Part shown: positions 48,041-60,500 of the stretch, piece by piece
Layout of the letters: each line of letters opens with the position of its first letter
How positions within the stretch are numbered: the stretch's first letter is position 1
Origin: Cephalotus follicularis
Lineage: Eukaryota > Streptophyta > Magnoliopsida > Oxalidales > Cephalotaceae
NCBI GenBank assembly: GCA_001972305.1
Contig: BDDD01000061.1
Span: 613,541-677,540 of the forward strand
Length of the DNA: 64,000 nucleotides
Reading direction: 5' to 3'
Position numbers and translations under genes: made by a program
The notes under the pieces: model-generated
The model's input: only the letters and a program-made list of their open reading frames with translations
Told to the model about the DNA's origin: nothing
The model's database searches: none

Positions 48041-48053
48041 AAAAAAAAAAAAA
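48041..48053 (+). other. LINE poly-A tail
   Basis: Thirteen A residues join the LINE 3' UTR to the second TSD copy. Confidence 0.92.
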
Positions 48054-48649
48054 GAAATGGTTTTGATATGGGCTTTAGAGGTGTTTGTCGAACCCACTGC
48101 ATTGGTCAACCCGTCGACGCTTTGGCCAAAAGCGTCGAAGCCTTGAAAGAGACCAGTCAACGCTTTATGTGATTCTTTTCATTTTTTATACTCTAACTGG
48201 TGCAAGATGTCGATGCGAAATAGCAATGCAACGCATAGCATTAACGTGCAAGCATAGCAGTGCCCGCATAGCATTAATGCCCAACTGCAACGCAATGCAT
48301 AGCATTGATGCCCACATTGCAGTGCCTGCATGGCGTCAACACGTAGCCCAAAGCGTCGATGTACAACCAGGGTTTATAGGGCAGAAACGTGATTTCAACA
48401 TGGTTTTCAACCCCTGACTCTTGTACACTCAATATGGGACTCCCTACGGCCGTATAACCTATATGAAACCTCATCAATCTTCAAAACGGGTTTTACAGTT
48501 TGAAGACCTATAAGGTCTCATATTACGCTTGACATTGTCGAGCCTTGATGAGATAGTCACTCCCAATCTCCACTATGTTTTGGAGGTTAGGGAGGTAGCT
48601 GTATAGGCTGACGGATGTATGACCTATGGGATAACTTGCAGGTCACCGA

Positions 48650-49125
48650 CCGAGATGACCAATGCGGGTCACCGAGGGGAAGGGTCAACGAACCCTGACT
48701 ACCGGGTGTATCCTAAAGAGATTAACACCGAGGGGAAGGGGTCAACGAACCCTGACTACCAGGTGTATTCTACAGAGACTGGCACCAAGGGGAAGGGTCA
48801 ATGAACCCTGACTGGCAGGCGTGCTCTAAAAGTCTAGCTTAAGGGGAAGGATTAACTAATCTCGACTGCCTATGCTCTATTCTAAAAGGATTAGCAAAAA
48901 GGGGAAGGATTAATCAATCATGTCTGCCTATGCTCTATTAAAAAAGGATTAGAATAAGGGGAAGGTCTAATCAATCCTGACTGCCTATGCTCTATCAAAA
49001 AGAGACTTTCATAAGGGTGAACACCGATGGGGAAGGGTCAACGAACCCTGACTGCCAGGTGTACTCTAAAGAGACTAACACCAAGGGTAAGGGTGAACGA
49101 ACCCTGACTACCAGGTGTATATGGT
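48650..49125 (+). repeat. Minisatellite of about 55-65 bp units inside the solo LTR
   Basis: The unit core 'aaggggaagggtcaacgaa' followed by 'ccctgactaccaggtgta' and 'ctaaagagactaacacc' recurs about eight times with drift. A variant subset (48840-48990) uses 'gattaatcaatc' and 'ctgcctatgctcta'. Confidence 0.88.
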
Positions 49126-51598
49126 TATGGAATGTCTGCAGGCCTATGGCCTTTGATGTGAATCGGTCTAGCCAAGCGTACCACTACTTAGGGACGATTG
49201 GTATAAGGGGAAGCATTGACCAGGAATGCTTATTCTTGTTGACTCCACTACTTACGACACTGAGAGTGAGTAGAAGGATGGAAGTCTTACGTGCTTATGT
49301 CTCACCATCACGAGCCGAAGAGGCCGAGGAGCATTTATGCCTTATGATGGTACGTATCCCTAGATGATTATGGATTGGATCCCATTCTTATACACCGGTA
49401 TGAGACGATTGTATACGAATGGTAGATCGTATGTGTATTGAGATCTAGGGTATGGTGAATGACCTTTATGTTATGAGCTACATTGATATATATATATATA
49501 TATATGTTGCATCCTTATTATGTATTGCATATGTATATTGTACGCAACCTTTGGGTTCCTAAACCATTCATTTTAAGTGATCAGCTGGGTTAAATCACAG
49601 ATTAAGGATCTATATCTGCTCCTACCTACCTTGTATAAATGTGGTTGATGTAAATGAACAGATATTGTATAAGACACATGGTTTATTTCAGCTAATGACC
49701 TGCCGGCTTGGGGCAGTGCTTAAGATATATATGTGTGTTGATGTATGGATATGGATGGGTTCATCTATTTAGGTATTTGAATGATTATCTTCGCATGCGT
49801 ATTGTATATTTTTGGATTTCCTCCTACGGAAGTGTGGTTTGCTGAGGGCTGAGCCCATTTTATAAATCGAGTTTTCATTTACAAGGGGTATAGTCTGATT
49901 AACAGATACTTCATGCCCGATTTTTATAAAATTTTAAGAGTTAGAATTAAATGTATAGCACTTTTGGAGTATGATTTATATGTTATGAATGGATTGTGAG
50001 GAAGGTATTTCACGTTTCGAGTCATGGGGGTTCCCCCATGGTTCGGGGCGTGACACCTTTTGTGCACAAGCCTTTCCATTACACATATTAAACATGCCAT
50101 GAAAAGTCAACAAAGGTGTGCTAGACAATTTGGGCCATTTGTGAAGCAATTGGGCTGGCCTCTCTTAGGCAATTTAAAGCCCAATTTAAGCCCACTTTGG
50201 GAAGATAATCCCAGTCACAATTCATTCCACAATGGTCCATAAGCTCTCTCCACCAATAAGTGCCTAAATACACTTACTAGTTGAACAAACAACCCTTCGC
50301 ACAGAACATTCTATTATGGCGATGCTTGAACTCACTTCTAAAGAAGTGACATGTTCAACAAATAAAATTTTCACTAGTAAAGTAACATCTCTCTTATATT
50401 CTAACCTTTCACTAAATGACATGTGTCTCCCACACGTCAACCTGTTCCAAAATCAGGCAGGACCCGAAAGCCTGGTTGGATTCCGGTACAATGATAAATT
50501 TCCCAAAACATCCCAAAGTTATGGTCCGACCATCCTAATAGCTTTTAACTATCAAAATAGCCTTTGTATGATATCCAATCACTCCCTGGATCCATGGACC
50601 AAAGTTCCACGTCTATCATTCGTTAGCCGGTTATACCGGTGCTTTATCACTGTCATCGGTTTATGAGTCATGTATCCCTCATCATACTCGGCTCTGACCA
50701 TGGCCTTGGGTTTGGATTAATGTCAATCCTAGGTAAAGCCATGATAACTATAATTCTATGAAAGCACTGAAACTATCGGGAGACATCCCAAGAAACCTCT
50801 TGTTCCCAATCTCCCAAGTGCCCAGCCGGGACTTTAAGTCTTCAACGATCACAGATGTTATACAGCCTATAACCCTCAACACGGGTGTGATGATCCCATC
50901 TCGCGCACTCGCCCATACATCTCAATGCATCTTCCACAAGGCCTAAAGACAACCCTTTTTCCAACACGTGGCTAGTGCTGGGGAAGGCAGAAATCAAAGT
51001 GAAGCGGTTACTACACAATGCATGTCAGCCGCTCAGGTCTAAGGAAACAACGCAAATCACGTATGATCTACTAGCAACCTTTGACTATACACTACTGAGA
51101 CAATAGGAATCCTATTGACAAAGGTGTTGACTCTCCAAATAAGGTTCCTATGTTGGGTCGGTTCAGTGACATGCATCCAGCATGCACCCCGCATCAGCTT
51201 TAGTGTAAACCCAAATGGTGATGAGATAATCCATCCTCCTTTACCATTCAAAGTAAGCATAACACGGCAAGTCTTTGCGGTTCATCAATTTTCCTAAGAA
51301 AGTAAACCTATGACTCGGAACGTTCTGTCAGAAGGGAGTAAGGATCTTATTCTCATAACCTCTCAGGCACGAGATCCAACCCCTCGAACGACATGGCGCT
51401 ATATGTGTATTCAGTTAACGTGGTGATTAACTGATTCATGAAACGGTTTGGGATAATACATGTATTAGATGCCGATATTACTGAATATGCTCAATTAAAC
51501 ATGAATGGAACTAAAATGTATGGATAAAGAGTGTTTCATATGTAAAATACATATGGATACAGCCATCTCTTGGATTTCAGGGACACCCTTATCTAACA

Positions 51599-51613
51599 AT
51601 CTCCCACTTGGCC
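51599..51613 (-). other. Polypurine tract of the Copia element
   Basis: The minus strand reads GGCCAAGTGGGAGAT directly before TGTTAGATAAGG. The AAGTGGGAGAT form is typical of plant Copia elements. Confidence 0.9.
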
Positions 51614-51639
51614 CTCAAGACACAAAGACCTTTCGCCTA

Positions 51640-54450
51640 TGCATATTTCACTTCATTGCCTCTAGAGTACTGCTCAGGGCTTTGGTCAGTGGGTCTGCTA
51701 AGTTTGCTTCCACTACGACTCTCTCTATGGTGACATATACTCTTGTGATCTCTCCTATATTTCCTCAATAACGTCTCTTCTGAGACGTTACCACTAATTA
51801 TGATCTCTGCGATCAAATGATACCCTTGCTGTATATGTTTGGTCAGTAATGAAACACGAGTTCCATGCCGTGTGCAACGGTCTTCATCGTTGTCACAGTC
51901 ACCACAACTGGACAACCGACGGATGGAACTTCTTTAAAGTTCAATAATGAACTTTCGCATCCAAACCAGCTACCAATATTGGTATCACAGGTTGCAACAT
52001 AATCTCTTTCCATGGTGAAGTATGCAGCCTTTAATTGCCTCAAACTCCTCAAACTCACACAGCACTTCCGTTCAGGACAATCACATATCCTGAAACGAAT
52101 TTGTGATCATCCAAATCACAGTTGAAACTAGAGTCATTATAACTCTTAAGTTTCAATTCACTATCATCTCCATATGTCAAGAAGGTATCATATCCTCTTG
52201 ACTATTTCCTAGTGCCTTTCATTGGGATCGGACTGAAATCGACTAGCCATTCCCTAGCCATATACGACATCAGGCCTAGTATGAAGTATGGCATACATGA
52301 TAGAACCCATAGGTGAACCATAAGGCATCCTATTCATGCGTGTCCTATCCTCAAAAGTCTTAGAAGACATCTTATTGGAAAAGTGAATTCCTTGGCTAAT
52401 TGGCAGTAAGCCATATTTTGGAATTCTTTTCCATACCATTTCAGCATTCTGCTGATGTACTGGATTTTGGAAATTCCAAGCAAACTACTTGATCTATCTC
52501 TTATAAATCTTCATCCTCAAAAAGTAGTAAGCATTTCCCAAATCCTTTGTGGAGAAGCTCTTGGTTAATTGTACTTTAACATGCCTACATCATATCCAAT
52601 GTGTAGTATGTCGATCATGTACAGTACCTAGAAAGTGATTTCTGGGTCATCTTATTTCTGCTAAACATTAGGCTTTTCCATGTCTTTGATGAGGCCAAAA
52701 GATTTTAATGATCTCGTCAAATCGGATGTTTCAGCTACGGGATGCTTGCTTAAGGTCGTAGGTAGACTTTGGAGCTTGCACCTTCTGTGCGAATGCTCCT
52801 CAGATGTAAACCCCTCAGGTTTGGGACATATGGATGTCCTCTTCAAGATAGCCCTTCAAGAAGGCCATCTTGACATCCTTTTACCATAGCTCATTATAAC
52901 AATTAGCAGCAATAGTAAGCATTATTTGAATGGACTTAAGCATTGCAACTGGTGAGAAATTTTTGGTATAGTCGATCTCTTGTCTTAGTCTATGCCCTTT
53001 TGCCACCAATTGCGTTTTATAGGTTTTAACCTTATCCATTAACGCCAATCTTCTTCCCGAAGATCTACTTGCATCTAATAGGATTTTATGCCTTTAGGTG
53101 CATTTACCAAGTTCTCACTTAATTGGCGTATATGGTGTCCATTTCGGATTTCATGGTCTCTAACCATGTCCTAGAATCAGTGCACTTCGCTGCTTCCCAG
53201 TAGCTGATAGGCTCATCATCATCGCTGATGATAGGTTAGTTAGTGCCTTTCGTGAGAAAACCTTATTTCTCATGCGTTGTCGAAAAGCTTGCATGATCTC
53301 CTCTGCATGAGGAGCATCTTACTAAGATTCGATCTCAAGTTGGGATCCTTCCCCAACAATGTCTCTAGAGGTTTCAACATCTAATTCCTTATCATCCTGT
53401 GGGTTTTCACCTGGTGGAAACTCTCTTAGTTTCACCTTACTCCCATTACTTCCTACAAGCAGATATCCCCTCTCTAGGAATTTTGCAGTGTATGAAACAA
53501 AAGCATTTTGTTCACTGGGATGGTTGAAATAATATCCGAAGTTCTCTTTAGGATATCCCATAAACCGGCAAGTCTCAATCGTGCCTCCAGCTTAGAAGGT
53601 TTCTGCCTTCTTACATAAGCTGGACAGTCCTTAACCTAACAATGGTTTAGGCAAGGTTTCTTCCATTTAAATATCTCACAAGATATGGAAGGGACGGATT
53701 TCAAAGGAATCTGGTTTAGGATGTGCACTACCGACTACAATGCATAACCCCAGAATAAGATTGGAATATGTATAAAAAGACATTGTGGACTGGACCAGAT
53801 TCATCAAGGTCCATTTACTCCATTTGCATTAACCAAAATTGGTGCACAAATATTAGTGTGTACTTAACCTAATATGTCCACTATCCTTTCTCCTCACGCG
53901 GAGAAGGGAGATTTGGTCATCTTGCCAATCAAGGATGGTGCATACATTGGAAAGGACTCCACATCCTGGATGTCCAATAGTCCATCCTTAACCATTGTGT
54001 TAATTTAGGCTCGCTAGGATGACCCAATCCACAATGTGAAATGTATGAAGGAATTATATCATTTGTCTCTCATAATATTTTATTAGTAGTTCCTTGAATT
54101 GTTAATACAATGGTATGGTAATTGTGTAACACGTAGATCCCTTTTGTCCACTTGCCTCTTGCACTAACTAGAACATTGTGACATATAAGACTGAAAAGAA
54201 TTTATACAAAATTCGTTTTCAGGTCATCTTATACATATTTCACATAAAAACAAAGTTTCTTACAATGTTCTTTATATATATAGAGACCATGCCTTTAATA
54301 CATATCCATTTACAAAATTTACAATTCATAAACGCCAATAACATTGGTGTGAATCCTCAATGCATCACCATGGCGCCAGTCCTTAGCTTTACCAGTACTC
54401 AGTTGTCTAGCGTCTCTTAGCTCCTGCAAAGAGTTTCAAATGTTAGTCTC
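51640..54450 (-). pseudogene. pol remnant of the Copia element (integrase, RT, RNase H)
   Basis: The minus strand gives an integrase C-terminal part (GYPKENFGYYFNHPSEQNAFVSYTAKFLERGYLL, 53450-53560), an RT part with Copia wording (EDIHMS-type, LKQASRS-type and RFDEIIK-type phrases, 52660-52890), the RT-RNase H linker (MPYGSPMGSIMYAILHTRPDVVYG, 52254-52340) and a C-terminal RNase H region near 51640-52060. The order is integrase before RT, the Copia arrangement. All parts are decayed. This is the longest Copia coding remnant in the window and defines the family for the LTRs around it. Confidence 0.82.
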
Positions 54451-54499
54451 ACAACCCGTGTCCTGTACCCAAGTTGAACTTACATTGTAAGCTAGATAA

Positions 54500-55224
54500 A
54501 ACAGGAAGTACCTGACTCTGAGGCACCTCCGGCTTTGAACTTTAGGAACATACTGCAATTTCTCTTCAAGTGCCCTTGCTTCCCACAATAGAAGCAAGCT
54601 TTCTCCGTTTTAAGCTTTTGATCCTTTCTAGAATGGCGTCCCCTGTCACTAGCTGACTCTTCCTTGGGTTTTCACCCTTGGAACTAGATCCATACGATCT
54701 ACCTCTCTTAGAGGTTGTTCCAGTAGGAAGTATAGGCATCACAGATGATCTTGACCCAGTCTGGTCAAAATCTACCTTTCCAGTCCTTGACTAGGTGCCA
54801 TACAACTCCTCGAGTTGTTCAAGCATGGCACACAAGGTTTATGAGTGCATAACCTGCATGTGCAATTGTGGCTGCATGCCAACAACTACTACGCTATGAG
54901 CTTGATAATCGTCATCCCACCACTTAGCCACATATGCCTTGTGATGGTCGAATGCATCAGTCACTAGCTGGGGGGTGTCTTAGTCATTACATGAATAATA
55001 TTCATGCTCGTGTTATCCCACCACTTAACCACATATGCCATGTGATGGTCGAATGCATCATTCACTAGCTCGCGGGGGGGGGGGGGGGGTTTGTCTAAGT
55101 CATTACAGGAATAATATTCATGCTCGTGAGAATGTTACGCAAAACGCGTTTCCATTCAGTGAAAAATAGGATGTTCAACCTTAGGAGTATCAAATGTGTT
55201 TGATTTATTTGTGCTGTCTGCCAT
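54500..55224 (-). pseudogene. gag remnant of the Copia element with CCHC knuckle
   Basis: The minus strand starts MADSTNKSNTFDTPKVEHPIF at 55224 and runs to a single zinc knuckle, ACFYCGKQGHLKRNCSMF, near 54540-54600 (Cx2Cx4Hx4C). This is a Copia-type gag with one knuckle, unlike the paired knuckles of the Gypsy elements here. A roughly 105-bp stretch is repeated in tandem at 54900-55125 and includes a long G run near 55074-55090. It is decayed. Confidence 0.8.
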
Positions 55225-57356
55225 TTGAGTATATATGTAGAGTATGTGAAAAGTAGCAACCTATATGAGGAAAGAGAGAGAGAATATTAGCAAATCATTC
55301 CATTAATGTTATTACCATAAAACTTGATCTTTTGTAATTATGACTCCTCCACTGTTCTAATTGTATCTCACATCTCCATGTAGAATTCGGGAAGCCTCTT
55401 GCTTCCTAGTGGGGATCGGAATCCATCTCACCTATCATGGACTTAGCCGAGTGCATGACAAACCATAATAGCAAGATAGGTAGACACGAGTGTCGATTTA
55501 CATTAGGGCCTCTTGCCCTTGAAGTGTAATATTAGATACAAGATTCGGCCTGCCGAACCATATAGTCCACAACGGGGGCTGTGCAAACAATATGGTCCCG
55601 ATATAAGTCTAACCCACAATTCTCAAAGAAATGAACCCGTTTTGTTACCCACAAGGGAGCTTGTAAGAGTGTTAAAACATGGTTATTTCGTTCTAGTGCA
55701 CCTCACACTGAAATTGAATAGAAACGATCATAAGGGGGACCTCTGCGGAGGCAGTGCTATCCCCAATATGTCCACACCATTCAAATAAGGTCGTGGAAGG
55801 CCAACGATAGGACACCCTAGTGCCCCACCGCTTATTGACTTATTATTTTACATCTGGAGGAATTTAGGTCTCATCCAGTTTTAAGTTTTACCATAGCCGT
55901 TATTAAGATAAATTTTATCTTCCAAATTATTTAGACGGCTTAGTATGCTTGGACGTGTTTGTATTATTTGGAAAAAGAAAAACATCCATCTTATGCATCC
56001 TAAACATGGCCTGACTTGGGACTTTAACTATTATAGTGATTACGTGAGCCAAACGTGATCACTCGGTCTCCTAGATGCACATTATTTAATAACTACTTTA
56101 TTACATCATTCACACCATACATACATGGCCTTCACTTAGTCTTGCATTCTTTTTGATCATCTCTTCGAGCTTTATTGGATCCCCATTTAAAAATTACATC
56201 ACTAGTATATCAAAAAATAAGAATACAATATATAGAGAGAAGAGAATTTCTACTCTTAAGAAATAATGAAAAAGAAAAATTATTGGCGCACGCAGACAAT
56301 CTTATTGCAGACCAGATGAATACCATAGTAATAAAGAATTTAAATAACATCCACGAAAGAAACTAAAAAACTAGGTATAGTCCTGAGTCTACCATCATGC
56401 ACAAGAAATTCAAAAAAATATATTCACTTAATATATTTAATGAATAAACACGTGACGATTTAACATTTAATGGCTCGTCGATTTATTTACCAGCCAAATT
56501 AAAAATCCACTCCCACTAAATAAATTAGAATCTAGTCATCCTATTTGCAGTTCAACACTACATATTTACATTGATCCCACCAATGGATATAATTGAGTGA
56601 AAACAATGTAATTAAATATTAGAATAAACTAATGTTAATATTCCTCTCGAATAAATTGGATTATATGAATGAACTATATGCATAAGTGAATCGAATCTCT
56701 ACTCGAGCACCCTGGTACATACCCGTCCAATCTATACTGTATTCGTGCCAGTAACTGTATGAAGATTGCACAGAAATTACAAAGAAATGCTTTCAGGAAG
56801 CTTACAGGAAACTTGCCGGAAACTAACATTAATTGTGCTGGAAACTGTTAGTAAGTGTGCAGAATCCTGCCAGATTCTTAGCAGGAACTGCCAGAAACTG
56901 TGCAGAGACATCCTACACTTACACTGACACTAACCACTCCAACTTTCTATCTAGGGTAACTGCCAGAAAGTCTGCACTCACTAGTGCAAAAACTCTACGC
57001 AGAAATTCTCGCATGTAACCAGTTTTCGAATTAAAATTCTCGACACTTTTAAACGTTCGTTTAATGACTTTTTAAGGTCCGTTTGAGATCTGAAATCATA
57101 CACAAGGATGTTGAAATGCCCTATGCACCATCAACACCCAATGTATTAATGTTTGGATCATCAAACTATCCAAATAATTAGTCATCTACACTAGTTCAAT
57201 CAATTGGCAAAATGAACTTAGAAATGGACATTCCAATTTGACCTAAATTTGTCAACTTCACTCCAGGGTTTAGGGAGAGACATTTCGGCCAAGGGTATAA
57301 CACATCAAAGCAATCCTTTAGACATCAAATTGAGGTCCAAATGAAGCTAATTAGGG
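55225..57356 (-). other. Long noncoding leader between primer site and gag of the Copia element
   Basis: About 2.1 kb separates the primer site from the gag start. I see no LTR ends, no TSD-bounded insertion and no protein domain in it. Bases 56760-57010 repeat a loose 'aactgccagaaact'-type phrase several times. It is either an unusually long untranslated leader or an unrecognised insertion. Confidence 0.55.
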
Positions 57357-57368
57357 GCTCAGATACCA
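57357..57368 (-). other. Primer-binding site of the Copia element
   Basis: The minus strand reads TGGTATCTGAGC, two bases from the LTR end. It is a one-base variant of the tRNA-Met primer site. Confidence 0.83.
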
Positions 57369-57370
57369 CT

Positions 57371-57578
57371 TGTTGGAAAGGCTCTAAAGGTATAGAACCA
57401 ACTTTGGCGCATTAGGGTTTAGGGTGACATTTTTAAAATTTATAGTTTTTCTAAGTCTCCAGTCAATGAGAATCCTAAATCCTCTATCCAAAATTGTTCC
57501 AATTATGCCAAGGATCTCAAATATAGCTTTCAAATGAACCATTTTAACATTCCAAGCAATAAGGGCATGAGTTGGTGG
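57371..57578 (-). repeat. 5' LTR fragment of the Copia element
   Basis: TGTTGGAAAGGCTCTAAAGG and the next 200 bases match 44277-44490 with few differences, then stop where an Athila-type LTR begins. Confidence 0.88.
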
Positions 57579-60500
57579 CAAGCATAAAAATGTGTTGTTT
57601 TTAATGATATAATTATTGTATTTTTATGCTTGGAACATATTACTTTGGTTGACACGCCCCATTCCCGACCACCCCGCCGACTGACGGCCGTGCCAGGAGG
57701 AAGGATCCTCCACCTAGATCCCTAACCTCGGTCACCAAAAACACCAACACTAGAGCCTAACACTCAAGGCCAGGAGAGCAGACACGGAAACACGTTGCAG
57801 AGGAGAACCAAGCTCTCCAAAGAACCATGTACTCTGAGGCATTAAAACAAAGCAAAGCCCGAGCACAGGAAACGACAATGTATAACTAAGCCTTAAGCCT
57901 AGGATCAACTCTAAGGCTCGGGGACAAACGCCTTGCAGAGCACAACAACCCGAGGTACCCCAAACTCTCATCTTACACTAAGGAGATAAAATCTCACAAC
58001 GTCCGAGCACTCAAAAGATCCACTAAGTTTCATACATCAAAACATCTCAAGGAACTTCGTTGGTCAGGGGTCAGGAGGTTGGGCAAAACTAAGGAAAACC
58101 CCAAACTCTTACCTAACTCTTGCGAGCTACGTCCGAGGACAAACACCCGAGGATGCCACCAGACTTCAACTCTAAGGTCAAACTAACCCGAGCTGAAAGG
58201 TTAACTTAAGGTCTGCCTAGTCTATGATCCTCATCATCCCCTCCTCGGCATCTGGGCAGAGGTGCCGACAGCTCCCTAAAGATCCGAGAAGGATCTCCTA
58301 TGTTCTCACCTAAGGCATGGGCCAAGGAGGCCTACTCCGCTACCAAGGTTAGAGGACTCCCAAGCACACACTCTAGTCATCTCGGCATCTATACACTTAG
58401 AGAAAAACATCCACATCCATCAGAGGAAGATCACATAACATATATAAGCATATAAAATCATCAAGTAACCATACATGATCCTTTGGCAAAATACATCAAA
58501 ATTACCGAGGACGCTCATCCTTTAAGATTCATATACAGAGATGATAAAAAGAGGTTACAGATCTTAAGATCATAAAATCTATACAAAAAACCCCAAAGAA
58601 TGCCCAAAATGCATGAAGGTCGGGCATGGCTGTGGAGCCATCCTAAGGTGCTTGTGTCAGACGTCTACCTCTGTCAACACGCTTTATTTTAGTGGATCTC
58701 AAGAACTCTGCAACCTTGCTTCCTCTGCACACAAAACTGAGAGGGCATTAGTCCAACTGACTAGTGAGTAAGATCAAGGAACTTCTCGAGCAACCCACCA
58801 CCACTGGGTGCTAAGAACAGGGTAACGTGCCATGCCCCAGCTGGGCCGAGGACACCACATATTCACTGTTCAACAAGAATAAGGCAGGGGTGAACATATA
58901 CATTTATATCAACAACAAAAGAGAGTCTGAGGAGATGTCAGAGCTACAAAACTCAATGACTGACCTCAAGGAAAGATAATAACAAAAAGTTATAATAAAT
59001 ATGCTGAGGATCCGAGGATCAACAAAAATGATCAAAACTTCAAGGATCAGCAATCATCAAGAGGACTACTAGTACTACATCAATCACAAGCACAATCCCA
59101 TACACACATGCACACATCATACTCACACATTTCCATAGCCAGAACAACCTCGGCAAACATAAGTAACAGCTCCGTTGAAATCCATCAATGAGGTCATGGG
59201 CTATAGGACTATACACATCCCTCATATACGCATATAGATATCCACTTCCAGAGCACCGTATGAACATCGATGGAAGGGCTACACAAGCACTCCTTCGTCG
59301 GCAATCACACGTTGGCGTACCTCACTCCATGAACATCAATTGAGGGGCTACGCAAGCACACCCTAGCTGGAAATCAAGAGTTCAGTACTACACCATATGA
59401 ACATCAATCGAGGAGCTACCTCATCGGCAATCACATGGCGTTAATATCGTCCAAGGGGCCTGCGAATCACTGCTCAGCTCCACCCTTGTCGAAATGACAG
59501 AGGAGAACTTTGGCTCAAAGGTAAGTGTATCACCACTTAGACCATCTCGGCCGGCAATCTCATGTCCGAGGACTCCATCATGGCTTGACTAAAGAAAGCA
59601 GCGGATCCTCGGTTGGTCCCACACATCATTCCGTCATAGACCAACGAAATGAGCAGATCCGGGTATGGAACCCAGGCACATTCACACCCAACAGTTCATC
59701 ATAGACAATGGCACTGCTGAATGGAATTGGGATCGAACGTCCACTCCTCTACCAGCCATAATCAGTCTCATTCACATCCAAGTACCAGTAACCAGTATCC
59801 AAGGGAAACAATGACATAGAATATCAAGAAAAGCATGAATACTCAATAACAGGGGACACACATCAACCCAAGACATCAAGCAACTCTGCTCAAAAATAGT
59901 ATTCAAATGCAATAACCAAAAAGATAACAGGAGAAGAATCCTGGTTAAAGATAATACCATGGAAAGGCATATTTAGATTTAGACTCTTGGTATCATACGA
60001 TAGGAAAGGAAAACATCCCACTCACTAGTAACTGCAGTCCTCTGCTAGCTTCCTTGTTGTGTGGACTCCGCTCCTAGATCCCCCTTTACGAGATCAACAT
60101 ACACAGCTTAGCTATAACTAACTAACAAATGTCCGAGGAACATGCATGAACCACACACGTGTACAAGAACTAGAGCCAAGCTCTTCCTTGATCTCACAAA
60201 CCATTACTCTACCGCCGAAGCTTCACACCATAATCAAGCCGAGGAGAACACTCACCTGCTAATCGCATAGACTGGCAAGGCAGTTCCAACCTCAGATGAT
60301 GAACGAAGCTTCAAAGAGAAGAAGAAGAAAAGAAAGAAATCTTCAGCAAAAGGTCCTTCCAACCTCAACTGATGGAATGATCACTATCCCTTCACAATAG
60401 CCAAAGTCAACTAACAAAACTTCCTCAAGAAGCTTTACACACCTCCCAAAGCACCATACAAAATATCTTCCATCTCTTCATTCTTCTTTCAACACTTGTC

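Larger units (their letters stand above)
45983..48053 (+). mobile_element. L1-type LINE, shortened, with poly-A tail and TSD
   Basis: The 2.07 kb insertion is bounded by a 16-bp direct repeat and ends in 13 A residues (48041-48053), the hallmarks of target-primed reverse transcription. It keeps the C-terminal part of ORF2 and a 3' UTR (47677-48040), but has no endonuclease and no RT catalytic core. The left 200 bp are pyrimidine-rich ('ctccctctctcttctt', then 'ttccttaccctgg') and do not look like ORF2. They may be an original 5' UTR joined to the ORF2 end, i.e. an internally deleted LINE rather than a simple 5' truncation. The intact 523-codon frame and perfect TSD suggest a young insertion, the last event in this nest. 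Confidence 0.93.
45239..50055 (+). mobile_element. Gypsy solo LTR (about 2.73 kb net) holding a LINE (E)
   Basis: The LTR runs from TGTAATGCCCCG to GTTCGGGGCGTGACA and is flanked by CCTTT at 45234-45238 and 50056-50060. Without the LINE and its duplication it is about 2730 bp with no interior, so it is a solo LTR. The end part (49780-50055) resembles the ends of the composite's LTRs (39100-39424). It contains GCGTCGACGC sites (48105-48365) and a roughly 60-bp minisatellite (48650-49125). Confidence 0.86.
44277..51598 (-). repeat. 3' LTR of the Copia element, interrupted by a solo LTR
   Basis: Plus-strand ends are TGTTGGAAAGG and ATCTAACA. The net length without the insertion and its TSD copy is about 2.5 kb, long for Copia. 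The first 200 bp match 57371-57578 closely. The 50420-51420 part is related to 42060-43050 and, in reverse, to 5745-6590, 7370-8230 and 61490-62590. Confidence 0.87.
44277..57578 (-). mobile_element. Ty1/Copia retrotransposon with 2.5 kb LTRs (C2), nested
   Basis: On the minus strand: partial 5' LTR (57371-57578), primer site (57357-57368), a long leader (55225-57356), gag (from 55224), integrase, RT and RNase H (54450 down to about 51640), polypurine tract (51599-51613) and 3' LTR (44277-51598, of which 45239-50055 is a nested solo LTR). Domain order with integrase before RT is Copia-type. It landed in the 5' LTR of G1. The coding region is broken in many places. The 5' LTR is cut after about 208 bp by an Athila-type LTR. 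Confidence 0.87.

Noticed and set aside
48650-49125. CRISPR-like array
   Set aside because: Units are adjacent and drift continuously, with no constant repeat and unique spacer pattern. The context is a plant LTR.
51843-52058. Independent small genes on the minus strand
   Set aside because: They are pieces of decayed Copia RNase H/RT sequence within a mapped element.
55510-55790. A gene in the Copia leader
   Set aside because: Short frame with no recognisable domain, lying between primer site and gag on the opposite strand to the element. There is no evidence of coding.
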